From: Leptodactylus fallax
Taxonomy: Eukaryota; Chordata; Amphibia; Anura; Leptodactylidae
Length of the DNA stretch: 64,000 nt
NCBI GenBank assembly: GCA_947044405.1
Contig: CAMRHE010000067.1
Coordinates: forward strand, 3,107,501 to 3,171,500
Reading direction: 5' to 3'
Shown here: positions 1 through 12,609 of the stretch, in pieces
Position numbering within the stretch: position 1 is the stretch's first letter
How the letters are laid out: every line of letters starts with the position of its first letter
The notes under the pieces: model-generated
Seen by the model: the letters and a program-made list of their open reading frames with translations, nothing else
Told to the model about the DNA's origin: nothing
The model's database searches: none
Translations under genes and position numbers: made by a program

Positions 1-628
1 TCTTGGTTTTAACCATTGACCATCTGTACAATTAAATTCTTCTATCTCTGCATGCTAGATGCATCCCAACCATCTGTCCAACCATGTCCATTGGGCTTTT
101 TAAGGTAATATTAATTGATGAAAACAAATAATATAGTGTATAGTGCACCAATCCCCTTGCTGAAAGAACAACTTATAATGGGTTCAGATGTTCTGGTTCA
201 GTAGCCAAATGTTCTCATAAATTATTCTTTATTTTTGCCAACCACAGCATGATATTGATGGGACAGCTTTGAACTGCTCACATCTGATTCCTGGAAAACT
301 CTAACAAGATGTCTATATAAACCAATAACATACAATATGGTACTTGCAGTGAAATTATGGCCTCAATGGACTTTCTTAACATCCTCAGTCTAACATAAGA
401 TATCTGCCCATTCAACATTGTGTATTGAAATGAGTTGTATGAGATGAGGGTTAAGGGTCTGCTTGAATGTTGAATTTTTTGTTCCAGAAATAGTGCCACG
501 CTTTACCAAGGGTCATGTCTGGTACTGCAACACAGCCAAATTCAAGTGAAGCTTTTTATCATATCAACTTTAAGTCTACAGATGTATATTGTTATAAATG
601 GGAGGATCTATTTGGCTGTTTAATAAGC
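1..628. other. No recognisable gene or repeat
   Basis: AT-rich sequence without a convincing open frame, tandem repeat or transposon end. Short frames here show no domain and are read as chance. Confidence 0.5.
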
Positions 629-1049
629 TTAAATGGAGTTAGATAGGTCAGGCTCAACTGACTGTATTTAATTTTTTCCCCATGAAAATTTTTGCCTCCA
701 TTGCTGAGATATTAATTTATTTCCGAATATGCAAATGAGCAATCTGGAGCACTATGGGCAGCTCCGTTGCTCCAAACTACTATGCCCCACACTAATCTAA
801 TATGCTCTACTTCCCCCCTCCCTTCTTAGAGTGAGAGGGCCAGGTGAGATTTTAGCATAGCTCCCTAGTCCTGTCACTCAAAGATGGGAGGGAGGAAGGA
901 GGACGTTCCCCCATCTCATTAACCCTAAATGAATATCACAGTATCGGAGGTATGAATTTTCAGGAGGAAAAAAGGTTTACAATCAGGTGAACCTGACCTA
1001 CTGTGCTACAGATTTAATATGCTTCAATCTGGTGACAGACTCCCTTTAA
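629..1049. mobile_element. T2-like MITE (TTAA-bounded)
   Basis: The element begins at TTAAATGGAGT and ends with ACTCCCTTTAA, so the ends are inverted copies bounded by TTAA. The inner ends also pair: AGGTCAGGCTCAAC on the left and the complement of GTGAACCTGACCT on the right. No coding capacity is seen. Ends of this type (TTAAAGG) with TTAA duplication are those of T2-family MITEs of Xenopus. The superfamily is inferred from ends only. Confidence 0.6.
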
Positions 1050-2836
1050 GGGCCATGGGCACCTTTAGATAATATTTGTTATTTAATTGCAAGTGTCTTG
1101 GGATAAAAAAAAAATTGCAATATGTTTTTCTTAAACATTATGTGCTATTATTTGGAAATAGATCAGTGGAGAAAATCGTTCAGGAGAGGAAAGAGAGGGA
1201 CTTGAGACCAAGAATTAGGTCTGTCTGACGGATATGCTAGTGAATAGATTTCAGAAGCCCAACTAGATGCAGAAAGCCAACAGTGCAATAAAAAATAAAT
1301 AAATAAGTAAACGCAATTACAAAATTACTAAAATAGAGTAAACATGATGTAAGGATATCCATAGCCTTAATAGGGGTATTACGATCTTATAAAGTTAGGA
1401 TAGGATAAGATAAACTGATCAGTTGGTGTCTGAACACCGGGACCCTCATTCATCATAAGAATGAGAAGCCGGTTGAGCCTCTACATTCATTCTCTATGGG
1501 GCTGAGAATGAGTGCTGAAGCAGCCATTGTAAGGGTCTTGCCAAACGTAGCAATACCCTGACACTACTGCAGTGGTCTGGGAGGAAGGACAGAGACAAGT
1601 GAGCCCTAATCTCACCCCAGCCACTGTCCCTTCCTATTGCCTCAATTACCCTAAACGGTAAAAGGACAACTTGAAGACAAGCCCTATACTGGGTAAGTGA
1701 CACAGAGAACAGGACAAGACAAAACAACACAGAAGCAAAGTGAGCAAGCCAAGGGGTCAGTAACAAACGAGCAAAGAAGTACAAAGTCAAAATCCAAGAG
1801 AATAGTCAGAGGCAAGCCAAAGGGTCAGAGAATCAAGTAACAAAGTATCAAGGAATATAGTAAAGAGAGCTGGCAAACACAAGTGCAATAACCGGCGACC
1901 ATGTGAGGGCTGACAACCTGTTTATAGAAAGTCTGGAACCAGCCCCAGCCCTGATAGGTACACAGGCTGTCAATCACACAGGCCAGGAAGAGATTAACTC
2001 TATGCAGTCCAGAGAGAAATGTTCCTAGTTACACGGATGTGGCTTTACACAGCAAGGGAACTAGGACCATGTTCAGACTGAGCATCAAGAAACTTACACA
2101 AAGAACCAAACTGAAGACGCCTCATTCGCCACAGCATGCGAGCGGAGGGTGGCGCCGAGACCCGAAACGGCAGAGACATTACAGCCATGCATGTGTTTCC
2201 CTAAAGCTGAGAACACATTTACAGTTTTGATGCAGTTTAACAGGCCATTTTAATACAATGAGTCGAAGTTATAGTAGAAGTAGATCCAGAAAACGTTATG
2301 TCGACTCATACCTAAATAAATAAATTGAAAGGAAAAAAACTGAAAAAAATCACAATCTTAAAATAAATGAATGAATAGATAATAATAAATAACTATTAAA
2401 GTTTTCCTTTCAACAATATATGCCTATTTGGGTCTAACATAGAGTAAAAAAAATAAAATAAAATTGGGGGGGAATTTATTAAGCTGGGTATTTTCCATTC
2501 TTAATAAATTCCTCCACTGGGGTGAGCTGCTCCTTAAGTAAACAAGCCTTTAGTGAGGAGGGCTTACATTAAAGTTACCCAGACTCTGGATTCAAAGGAT
2601 TGACGTGGAGTATTTAGGTCAGTTTTTCTGTAGTTTCCCTTTTTTCTCTTGGATGTTTACTGATAAATTCTGACAATGTTTGCTGAATATAAAATATGAT
2701 GTTCACAGCACATATGGAATCTAAGTTTCTGGGGAATTTTTTTTTAAACATTTCTCTCCTAGGCATCCAGTATAACAAACATTCCACCATAAATGACTTG
2801 CGCTGCGTGACCTATGTGGTGCTTTTTTATGGTTAT
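1050..2836. other. Unclassified sequence, purine-rich in part
   Basis: Between about 1500 and 1900 the plus strand is purine-rich and holds loose direct repeats (GCCAAGGGGTCAG near 1749, GCCAAAGGGTCAG near 1815). This resembles an old dispersed repeat, but no ends or domain can be set. A frame of 98 codons on the minus strand at 1494-1790 has no family features. From 2250 to 2836 only A-rich sequence is seen. Confidence 0.35.
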
Positions 2837-3289
2837 TTAAAGTGTACCCCCAGTTGCAAACAACTTTTCATAAATGAATTGTACATGTGAATAGAAGAAA
2901 CTTTGTAATAGATCTTATTAAGGAAATCTGTTTCCTTTCCCACTTTTTAGGCTGCTTTTCCCTGTCTGTTTACATAGAATCTGGGTATCCTGCTCACACT
3001 CAGAGCTCTATGGAGAGGGGAGGGAAATGGGGAGGAAGTTAAATGATTTATTTCCTCTTATCTCTAGCATAGCAGTATTAAGAGAACTTTCCCTCAGTCA
3101 CAGAATAGCAGAGTGTAGCAGCACAGTTATCTATGTGTGTTTTTCAGAAGCCATCTTCTACCCCTTCATAAGCTTGGTAAATAGAGAAAGCAAGATATTT
3201 CTTAAATAAGATATATTACAAAGTTTCTTATTTTCGCCTGGACAATTCATTCCTGTTCAGTTTTTCTTATACTTGGAGGTACGCTTTAA
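2837..3289. mobile_element. TTAA-bounded inverted-repeat element, family with 51821-52250
   Basis: The left end reads TTAAAGTGTACCCCCAGTTG and the right end is CTTGGAGGTACGCTTTAA, inverted copies bounded by TTAA. The interior matches the element at 51821-52250 (shared TATGGAGAGGGGAGGG-like and TGTGTGTTTTTCAG-like segments), and 55451 begins with the same left end. No protein is encoded. The TTAA boundary suggests piggyBac/T2-type mobilisation; this is inference. Confidence 0.65.
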
Positions 3290-3904
3290 ATATATACAAA
3301 CAGCTTTTAAAAACTTTGTCTATTGTTATCTATAGAAGTGATGTATTGCAGTAGGCAGAGTTATACTAGTAATAAAGAACTTCACATGAAGGATCTTTGA
3401 TCAGTGACATTTACAATTACGTATCATGTAGAACTGGAAAAACATATATTATATACCTCTTACTGCATATAGAAAGATGAGACTTCACAATGTATCTATT
3501 GTATTGTAAATTACAGAACATTAAAAAAACAAGTGAGTTCTCTTCAAAAACCATCATGTAAAATAAGAAAATTATATGATTTGTAAAATATAGGAAAAAG
3601 AATTACCCAAGTTAAAAAGATTAGTTTTGGGATGTGGGCGGGGGAAGGGAGGGGGGTGATTTCGGGACAGAAATTTATAGCAGGGGAAGCAAATCGCATG
3701 GAATATAACCACAAAAATAGAGTTCAATGTAATGGTGAGAGCCATAATATATCATGCTTGGCGTTGTCCATATGCTGCACAATGTTCTCCTCTTGTTAAG
3801 GTATGAAAGTGTTTCCTTGAATGGATGAAGCTGCAATAACAAGCTACAGCCGCTACTAAAAGAATAGAGCAAGTAAACAATGAAGAGACCTTAAAGGTCA
3901 TGGC
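3290..3904. other. No recognisable gene
   Basis: AT-rich sequence with short homopolymers and a G-rich patch near 3635-3655. No element ends seen. Confidence 0.45.
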
Positions 3905-4553
3905 TTAAAGGGGTTATCCACTTACTACAATTTATAACCTGTCCGTGTTCAACGACCGGGAACCCCCCCACAGATTACTGATACCAAGGCAGTGCAGCTC
4001 TCACCATGCTGCTCGCTCGCCATACAAACTGTAGTGGCAAGTTTAGGTATTGCAGCGCTGTCCCATGGAAGTCTATGGGTGTCAAATCAATTTTTTTCAA
4101 ATCTATATTTATTAGATTTTGTTAACGTTTTACATATAACAGCATAAAGAGATGTGAACCGGCAATAAATAAGTGACATCACAATGGCATACTAAAGAGA
4201 GTTGCCGGGTAATCTAAATCATATCATGAAGAAGTTAGGAATAGAGCAAAGAGAAAAAACTGTGAAACATGAAAATAAAGTCAAATGACATTGACAAAAT
4301 TGCTGCAAAGTCATGCATGTAAGTAAGAAAGTGTACAACTACATACAGTATATGAACCACTAAATAGAGAAGGATAACTCTATGGTTATAAAGAGATGTT
4401 ATAGTTAAAATGTTTATATAGTTCAAGTACAGGTGGGATATCAAGGTTAGGACGGGCAATTGTCTTGCAACTATGGTCCCCAAGTGGACCCCCGGAGATC
4501 TAATATTGATGGATAATCCTTAGGATAGGCCATCAATTGTTTAACCCCTTTAA
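3905..4553. mobile_element. T2-like MITE interrupted by another insertion
   Basis: Left end TTAAAGGGGTTATCCACTT and right end AACCCCTTTAA are inverted and TTAA-bounded; GGATAATCC near 4511 pairs with GGTTATCC on the left. About 4085-4490 is foreign to the MITE. It starts with T-rich sequence and a TTTATTAGATTTTG-type stretch, which could be the 3' end of a minus-strand retroelement, but no domain supports that. Confidence 0.55.
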
Positions 4554-6117
4554 ACTTTCTTTAAGCATTCATGTCAGATCCACAGGATTCAGCATATATA
4601 CCCATGGGAGAACAGAGATTACTGGCTAGATCCATATTCTCCTGATAAGTAAAGGTCCCAGAGGAGGGACCTACGACTATGAGGTATTTTTGCTATATGG
4701 ATATACCAGAAATACATAACATATGAATACTCTAAAGACTGCAGAATTGTGAAGACATCTCTGTACAACAATACAGATTGAAAACTCACTAGTAAAGGAT
4801 GAGTAATGCAATTTTTTTTAGAAAACTACTCAGCCTTTTTTATGCAGTTGAATGATAAGAAATAAGTAAATTTCCCTAAATTAATTGTGGGTCCAATTCA
4901 ATCAAATCAGCCATCAGATTCAATTCAGTCAGAAAATATTCAGTCCAAAATGAATCGGTACCAATTGCCCTGAAAAGATGTGCATGGCGCCATAGCATCC
5001 TAACACTATATGTCACCTCTTTCAGGCTCTTTAACACAAAGACAGCATTAGTAAAGGCTTGCCAAAACTTTGGGGACATTTCTAACAGTTTTGATTCATG
5101 CCAAATCAATTTGCTCATCTCTCTAAACTGTCTGAACTGTTCTACAGCCTCAAAGAGGCGGCTTCAAATGTGAACCATTGTGTGGGAAGTTCTGTGTTAT
5201 ATATGGGCAGGACTTACAATGTTTCAAGAATGTGGATTCAATTGCTATGAGAGGTATATAAAACTTAGAAATCTACAGTATATGCTTACAATTTGGGTTG
5301 CTTAGAAAAAATTTAGATACTTTGGACCATGTGAGTCTATGAAGATCTTACAGAAGTTATAAGTTTATCGAAGTTTACTTATTGAACAATGTAATAAGTT
5401 TTTTTGCAATATCTGTACAATAAATATTTCATGTGAGAAGCATAGTCCTGAATAAGAAATGTTTCCTTCCCAAAAAAGCATTAGACACTATAGTCTAACT
5501 GGCGTGCTAAGTACTAGCTGAGAGCATGCATGAGGACTTGCAGTAAGCCATCTGTATGCAGCACCGCGCTCTCCTCCATAGCTCTTCTGTATGCATCCTC
5601 TGCTGCTCACACAGCCACATCTTAACATGCCATCTATATTCAGCTTATGCTGCAGATGTGGCTCATTACACACAAGCAACCACTGGAGCTGGGCCCTTAG
5701 CTCGTGAGTAGTTTATGGCTTACTGGAAGCTATCATTCCTGCACTATGAGTGCTGCTTATAACTAGATTATTTTTTATGATTCTTTTACACTTTCGGTGT
5801 TTTCCTTTATTCTTACCAATTTTCTGGCTGCAATATAAAGTCCTTTATGTTAAACCCTTCCTCATACTCTCATCATTGTTCTCCCCAATGAATCTGAATG
5901 GACCTAAAACCTTTTATCTCAGATATAGACTAGGCTATCTTTAAAGTTTAGCACTGCCATCATTGACCATAGTTTTGTACTGATGGATCCCAATTATTCA
6001 AATGGGATTTACTGGCAATAAAATGATTGTGGGACCCCACAGAAAGTCTTGGAGGGGTTTTCCATTTTCAATCCTCTTGTTTCCTTTGGACCTTTCACCA
6101 TGTACACCAAAGTCGCT
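4554..6117. other. No recognisable gene or repeat
   Basis: Read on both strands without finding a supported gene, terminal repeat or tandem array. Short frames such as 4876-5118 on the minus strand show no domain. Confidence 0.45.
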
Positions 6118-6408
6118 TATTTTCTTCTTTCAATTATCTCTGCTCCACTGACTCTGGCACTGTTGGAATTTTTTTCTCTAGCCCCTCTCCATTCCTGAGC
6201 AATCATTTATGTGACTCTCAGCACCAAATATTCTAATTAAACTCTCCACTGTCAGGCTTGATCCCAGGACCGCCCACCCAACAGTAAAGAGCCTAAATAA
6301 CATATTGGCTGCTAAAACTAACTGTACTGATTGCTCGGGAATGGTGGGGGCTAGAGAAAAAATTCATAATTTTTCATAATTCAGAATTAGTGTAGCGGTG
6401 ACTATTAA
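6118..6408. repeat. Fold-back repeat, same family as 53036-53372
   Basis: The left arm (through CATTCCTGAGCAATCATTTA near 6191) is answered by an inverted right arm (GATTGCTCGGGAATGG near 6331, then GAATTAGTGTAGCGGTGAC). The arrangement and sequence recur at 53036-53372, so this is a dispersed fold-back element. No coding. The outer limits are approximate. Confidence 0.55.
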
Positions 6409-6741
6409 AGAATACAAAGAGTTGGAATTAGTGAAGGTGACGAAAGATCCTCCCTTGTACAACTATGTCTACCAAAAATAATAATGTTATAACTGCCAGA
6501 ATGCAATGTCAAAACATTTTTTTGTGTCGTCAGAGATTAAAGTGGTTGCTCCACAGTAAACATTTGTGACCTATTCACAGAAAAAGTGATGCATGTTTGA
6601 TTACTGGGGTAGAGAACTTGTCATTGGTCCCATAACATTAAATAAGGTTCAGAGTTGCCGAGATGTCCCTAATTCTAGTGGACATTGTACAAAGTAACAA
6701 TTTTAATGTTATACCTTGAAGAAGTTTTATGGGAATACAGA

Positions 6742-7425
6742 TTAGAGATGGGCAAACCTCTCAATATTTGGTTCGGGTTTAGCTGGCCCGAGTCCAAGAC
6801 TTGTTTCGGGTTGAACAATTTTGGCATGAACCACACTTTAAATTAGATTAAGAGATAGTATAGAACTCTCTTAGGGCTCGTAGAAACCTATCTATAACAT
6901 TTCTAGTGCTCTAAAGCAAACAAAGCTGAAGTTATGTCAAAGTGAAAGTGACAATATTATACTCTAGTGTCTCTTCAGAGCCCAGAGTATAATAGGTGGA
7001 GGTCCAGGGGAAGTGTAAAAAAATAAAAAAACTTTCATACTTACCTTCTGTTACTTCTTTTGGCCCTCTATGTGGCGTTTTTCACTGTCTCTCCATCTCC
7101 TGTGGCGTCATATGCCTAGGGTCACCACTGAGGCCTGTGATTGTGAATGAAGTTACGACCCTCGGAGCGCTCATGTGACTACCAGTAGCCCAATCAGAAG
7201 CCTCAACAGTGACCCTGGGCGCATGACATCACAGGAGAGTGCCAGACACTACGAGGAGGCCCAAAAGAGGTAACGGAAGGTGAGCCTACTTTGATTGGTG
7301 CTGCAACCACAGTGAATAGCGCCTCCTCTCCATTTACTGAGACCATGGAACTAGTCAGCATTGGAGTTGTGTGCCCCAATTCTGGAGGTAGATGTGGGTC
7401 CCAGAGGTGGTCTGTCCATAGTACC
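6742..7425. repeat. Dispersed repeat related to 37482-38064
   Basis: It begins TTAGAGATGGGCAAACC. The segment CCAGAGTATAATAGGTGGAG near 6980 matches CCAGAGTATAATAATTGGAG near 37602, and the following GTCAC/GAGGCC/TGACATCACAGG-type segments are in similar order. The right end is not clear. TTAAAGTGGTTGCTCCAC at 6537 just upstream is a separate T2-like end without a visible partner. Confidence 0.45.
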
Positions 7426-7428
7426 ATG

Positions 7429-8365
<937 letters not shown>

Positions 8366-9667
8366 TATAAGCCTTTTCAATGTGTATTCTTGAAAAACTT
8401 CTTCAATGAATCCATCAAGCTGTCATGTCTTGTCCGTTACTAGGACATGAGAAAAGCCAACTTTTTCCACTTCACTGCTTTTCCAAAAAAGTTAACTTGT
8501 GCGGAGGGCCATCAGACCGTAAAAACTACCAAAAATCAGACATGTCCTATTTTTTTGATGGATTGATGAAATGGTTCGTCCAAAAACAGACATGTGAATA
8601 GCAAAATAATCTTCACATTGGTTAGAAAATGGCTGTGCTACGGCTGTGCTATTTAAAAAATGGTGATGACAGGGCTATTTTTGATGTTCACATGAACAGG
8701 CCTTACTCTTCCACTAGTAATATAAAGAACACATGGTTGCAGATTTTGCATGGACCTCTTATACCTATAGGACAAACCTCTTATACCTATAGGACCCAAA
8801 TCACATTGTTTTTCCTAGCAGTACAGCAGGCTTTGTTATGAATACATATAACACATTCAAGACGTCAGATGCTTTGTTGAAGATATTGAAGTCACTGTCA
8901 GCAAACTACCCAAGTTATAGTAGCATGTACCAGTCATCCCGACCACCTGTTAGTTCCAAGTGATTTTTCAATAGCGGCATTTCTTTTGTTGTGTTGGATT
9001 CAATTTAGTTTTCACAATTTCATCTATTCAATTTAGAATGGATTTGCTTGATGTCTGATTTCTGATAACATTTAGAAAAGGAAAAATGTTAGCGCTGTAG
9101 GGAGGAATCCAAGCTGCTTCCAGTCTCTGAATAAGACTGATAAATAAAATGTCAAGTGCATAAACCAGTGACAGGCGGACAACGGCATTGAATTTGTGAA
9201 TCACTGAGATATTAGCTTTGCCGTCTGTGAGGTGATCTAGAACATGTCTTGGTTTCTTATGGCTGTCTAATTAGTTATTTGCCCTATGGCTTTTTTCACT
9301 GAAATGCCTGGTTATATCAGATATCTCGGATGGATGCATTTTTTGCTAACATGCCTGGCGTTGGTGAACTCATGTTAATTAACGATTGCTATCATTAGTC
9401 CGACTTCTAAAGGACTGTTTAAAGCTAATATCTGACTTAATGTAGTGGATAAAGCATATACTATTTTAATACTCCCCTTTAAGGAGTTTTTTTTTAGCCT
9501 GTTACAGCAATTTTATTAAACTGCTGACCTGGGGCTTAATGTATCTTAAAATATGGGTGCACAGAAAAAAAAAAACAACAAAATATTAAAATACCCAAAA
9601 GCTATAATTAAAAAAATCTCTGTTAATTGTGTGAAGACAGATGTAGCTGTAGATTGTAGAGACTAAG
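8366..9667. other. No gene; one short direct duplication
   Basis: A direct repeat of about 24 bp (CTCTTATACCTATAGGAC) occurs at about 8756 and 8780. 8390-8620 contains GACATGTCCTATTTTTTTGA, a phrase type seen in other repeat-like parts of the window. Nothing else recognised. Confidence 0.4.
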
Positions 9668-9735
9668 TGTGTGTGTGTATATATATATATATACATATAT
9701 ATATATTTTTTTATTTTATTTATTTATTTTGCCCC
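9668..9735. repeat. (TG)n(TA)n microsatellite and T-rich tail
   Basis: GTGTGTGTGT runs into TATATATATATATA and then a TTTATTTATTTATTTT tract. Confidence 0.9.
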
Positions 9736-12034
9736 TTTGTACCCCCAAATATGCATTTAATAAAGCCCTCCCACAGTAAATGTATTCTCTGGCCTGTTAG
9801 ATAGGTGTAGGATGTGAGTTGTAGTAAATGAAGTGTATTTGTGAGTAATTCACTTTGCTTTGGTCTTCAGCTGTGTCACATGACCAGCAATAAGACTCTA
9901 CAAATGACACAGCATCTTATTTGTAGACAAAAACTGACTTTCTCTATTCATTCCTGTGAAAACCTTGGTGTGAGTCTCTTTGGAATGAATAGAGAAACAG
10001 ATATCTTGTCCACACATAAGACACTGTGTCAGTTGGAGAGTCAGAGTGTTGGTCATGTGACACAGCTGAGGACCAGAATGAGTGGATAGCTCTTAAATAC
10101 AGCCACAGATAAGAAGATTACCTGCACTACAAATTACATCATGTACATTTATAACAGACTAGAAATTTATGTGGGAGACAACTCCAATCATGGACCGTTA
10201 ACCCCTCAGATGCCGTGGTCAGATGAGACCTGAGCATCTGGATGGCTACTTTCATGTTCGATGTAGGCCTACAAGACAGCTCCACCACTGCAAGATCAAT
10301 GGAACTACTTGGATTCCATAATAGCCAGGAGGCTTCTGAATTCTCCCAGGTTTGCCAATGCTATGTTTCTATAAGTAATAATAAGTACAATGGAAACAGC
10401 AATTATTCCATAGACTGCAATACTGTTAAGATCAGTCTAATGATTGGTTCTTCAACCCTCCTGGAGACTAAAAAAGTAAAATAAATACATAAATTATTTT
10501 GTTTAACCCCTTGCCACAGCATGCATTTTTCAATTTTGACTCCCCCTCCTTCCAAACCCCATAATTTTGTTATTTTTCTGTTCACAGAGCCATATAAGGG
10601 CTTAATGTTTGTGGCTTTTTTTTTAACTCCAGGGGGCTGCAACTAAGAGCAGTGCCCACGAAAAGAGGGAACTCTGATATCAGGCATTAGCTCCGGGTCT
10701 CCGCTGTACATTAGAAAGGACAGGAGTAAAAAAAGACTAAAAAAAAATGGCTGCTGTGGGAAGGAGTTAATATTTCCCATTCCTTTTGAATCTAGTCCTG
10801 GCTTTGACTCTTGAAAAACTGCCATAAAACTGTGTCTTTAAAAAAAAAAAAAAAAAAAAAAATAGACCTTTGTGTGAAACCACTTTAAAACCAGTTCTTC
10901 TAATATCTGATTTATCTATGGTTTTGGATGATGAATATAAAGCAAACATAGAAATTTATAGCCGCTGGACATATAACTGGTGTTGAATCACTCTGTAAGA
11001 GATTAAATATTTTAATAGTTTCAATTTTGACTGCATTTGTCCAATAAATATTGATGCTTTACATATCCTGTACCGTATTGATTTTTGCCGTCTTGAATTA
11101 TGCTGACTTACAGTACATCTTAATTTACAGCTTATAGAATTACAAGATATACGTTTCAGAACTGTGTTCATATTGTAAATTAATTGGTGCACTAAATTTG
11201 GCTGTTAATTAAAAATAGTGTGTTTCCAAGTAAACTAAATTTTCATCTTTGAATGCATATTTTGAGAGATATCACAATTTTATTAATTCTTCTTTTGTGT
11301 TTTATTTTTATTAAGGGGTTTTTCTCAATGATGTGATTCAGAGCAGCTGCTTTTATGCAACTGCTGCAATGAAAAACAGTTTCTAGAACAAAGTGGCAGT
11401 TAACTTCCTCACGGGTTCAGCTTTCTTTGCATGCTACATATGTGGCATCCCAGTGTAACAGAAACTATCTAGATGCATTTTTGTGCTGCTGCTACTTTAA
11501 GGGAATTTGCACTGTAGCGTATGTCATGTACCTATATTGCTTTAGTGGGACAAACCATTTGGTTGAGCTGAGAAGATGGTAAAGCCCTTGATTTAGTCCA
11601 TTCTAGTAAGGGAGAGGAGATTAGTGAGTTAATCGACTAAAGTGAGCTCAAGTTTTATTATGCATTCGGGAGATTATTGCCTTGCTCACTTTTATGGACT
11701 TTGTGTGTGCAACAACTGTGAGCATAATTTCCGAAGGACCTCATAGCTGTGTTCCAACCTGTGAGCCACAGGCCAGGTTTAACACCTTTTTGTGACCAGC
11801 ACCCCATAGCCTGGGCATTGCATACAATTTTTTGTGTTTTTTGAGAGACTTGAAGTACACTCTTTCTAAGAGAAGACTGCCCCTGCAAGGCGGGCATTGA
11901 CTGACCTCAGATAGTACCATTATTTAAACTTAGCTACAGCCTTGTGGTATTTCTAAGAACAGTACCTCCATTATATGGAAGACCATTGTTCAAGTTACCT
12001 GCTTCTTCATCAATTAGATCATGGGTTATTGCAT
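9736..12034. other. No gene recognised; poly-A tract at about 10836-10862
   Basis: A run of about 27 A sits at 10836-10862; no retroposed body is recognisable upstream. 10195-10240 carries AACCCCTCAGATGCCGTGG, a phrase seen in similar form in other frog repeats. 10930-11330 is AT-rich with several TAATTA-like words but no coding frame. Confidence 0.4.
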
Positions 12035-12275
12035 TGTTCAACACTCTCTCGTCAGTCTTCTGTCTTGCATTCACCATCAAGGGCATTCTAACCATCATCA
12101 GGTTCAGAAAGGTTTACTAGAGGGAAGGGCTCTGGGGGATACTATTACCACCATCTTAAACACTACAGGCCCCTTTTTCACTGCACCGGCCCTGAAAAGA
12201 GGTGAAGGGTTGGCTGAACCAGTTACAGCCACTGTGATTCCATCTGTGACCAACTACTAATCCCAGTCTCCCTGC
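12035..12275. repeat. Dispersed repeat, same family as 58392-58612
   Basis: Shared blocks in the same order include CACCATCAAGGGCA / CAACATCAAGGCAC, ACCATCATCAGG / ACCATCCTCAGG, TTACTAGAGGGA / TTACTACAGGGA, ACTATTACCACCATC / ACTATCACCAACATC and TACAGCCACT in both. The class is unknown. Confidence 0.5.
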
Positions 12276-12454
12276 TTTCCTTGACTGGTTTGCTGCACAT
12301 AGTACACAGTTTTCTGGCATACAAGGCATAAAATGTAACAATTATTTTGCGCAAAACTGCAGGGAGGCATGCAAATGGTGTGCAGATACCCCCAGATTTA
12401 TAATCTTTTACACCAGACAACTGGCATAAATGATGTGGAGAATGTATGCCCCTA

Positions 12455-12591
12455 AAGCCCTAAAGCTGATTAACATGAAAATGGAGCTGCAATGCAGAAT
12501 AAGAAAGGAATCTTTGGAAAGTGTAGAAGCAGCCCTACAAGGCACTGTCATTAGTTTAATACCAATTTTCCTGGTGACAGTCTCTCTTTAA
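12455..12591. mobile_element. Half of a T2-like MITE related to 31335-31775
   Basis: The right part CATTAGTTTAATACCAATTT and the end GACAGTCTCTCTTTAA match the right end of 31335-31775, and GTGTAGAAGC and GGCACTGTCATTAG are shared. The left half is not recognisable. Confidence 0.55.
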
Positions 12592-12609
12592 TGTCTCTTC
12601 TGTGATGTA

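Noticed and set aside
4085..4490. Possible LINE 3' end inside the T2-like MITE
   Set aside because: A T-rich start is suggestive, but no ORF2 remnant or target duplication was found.
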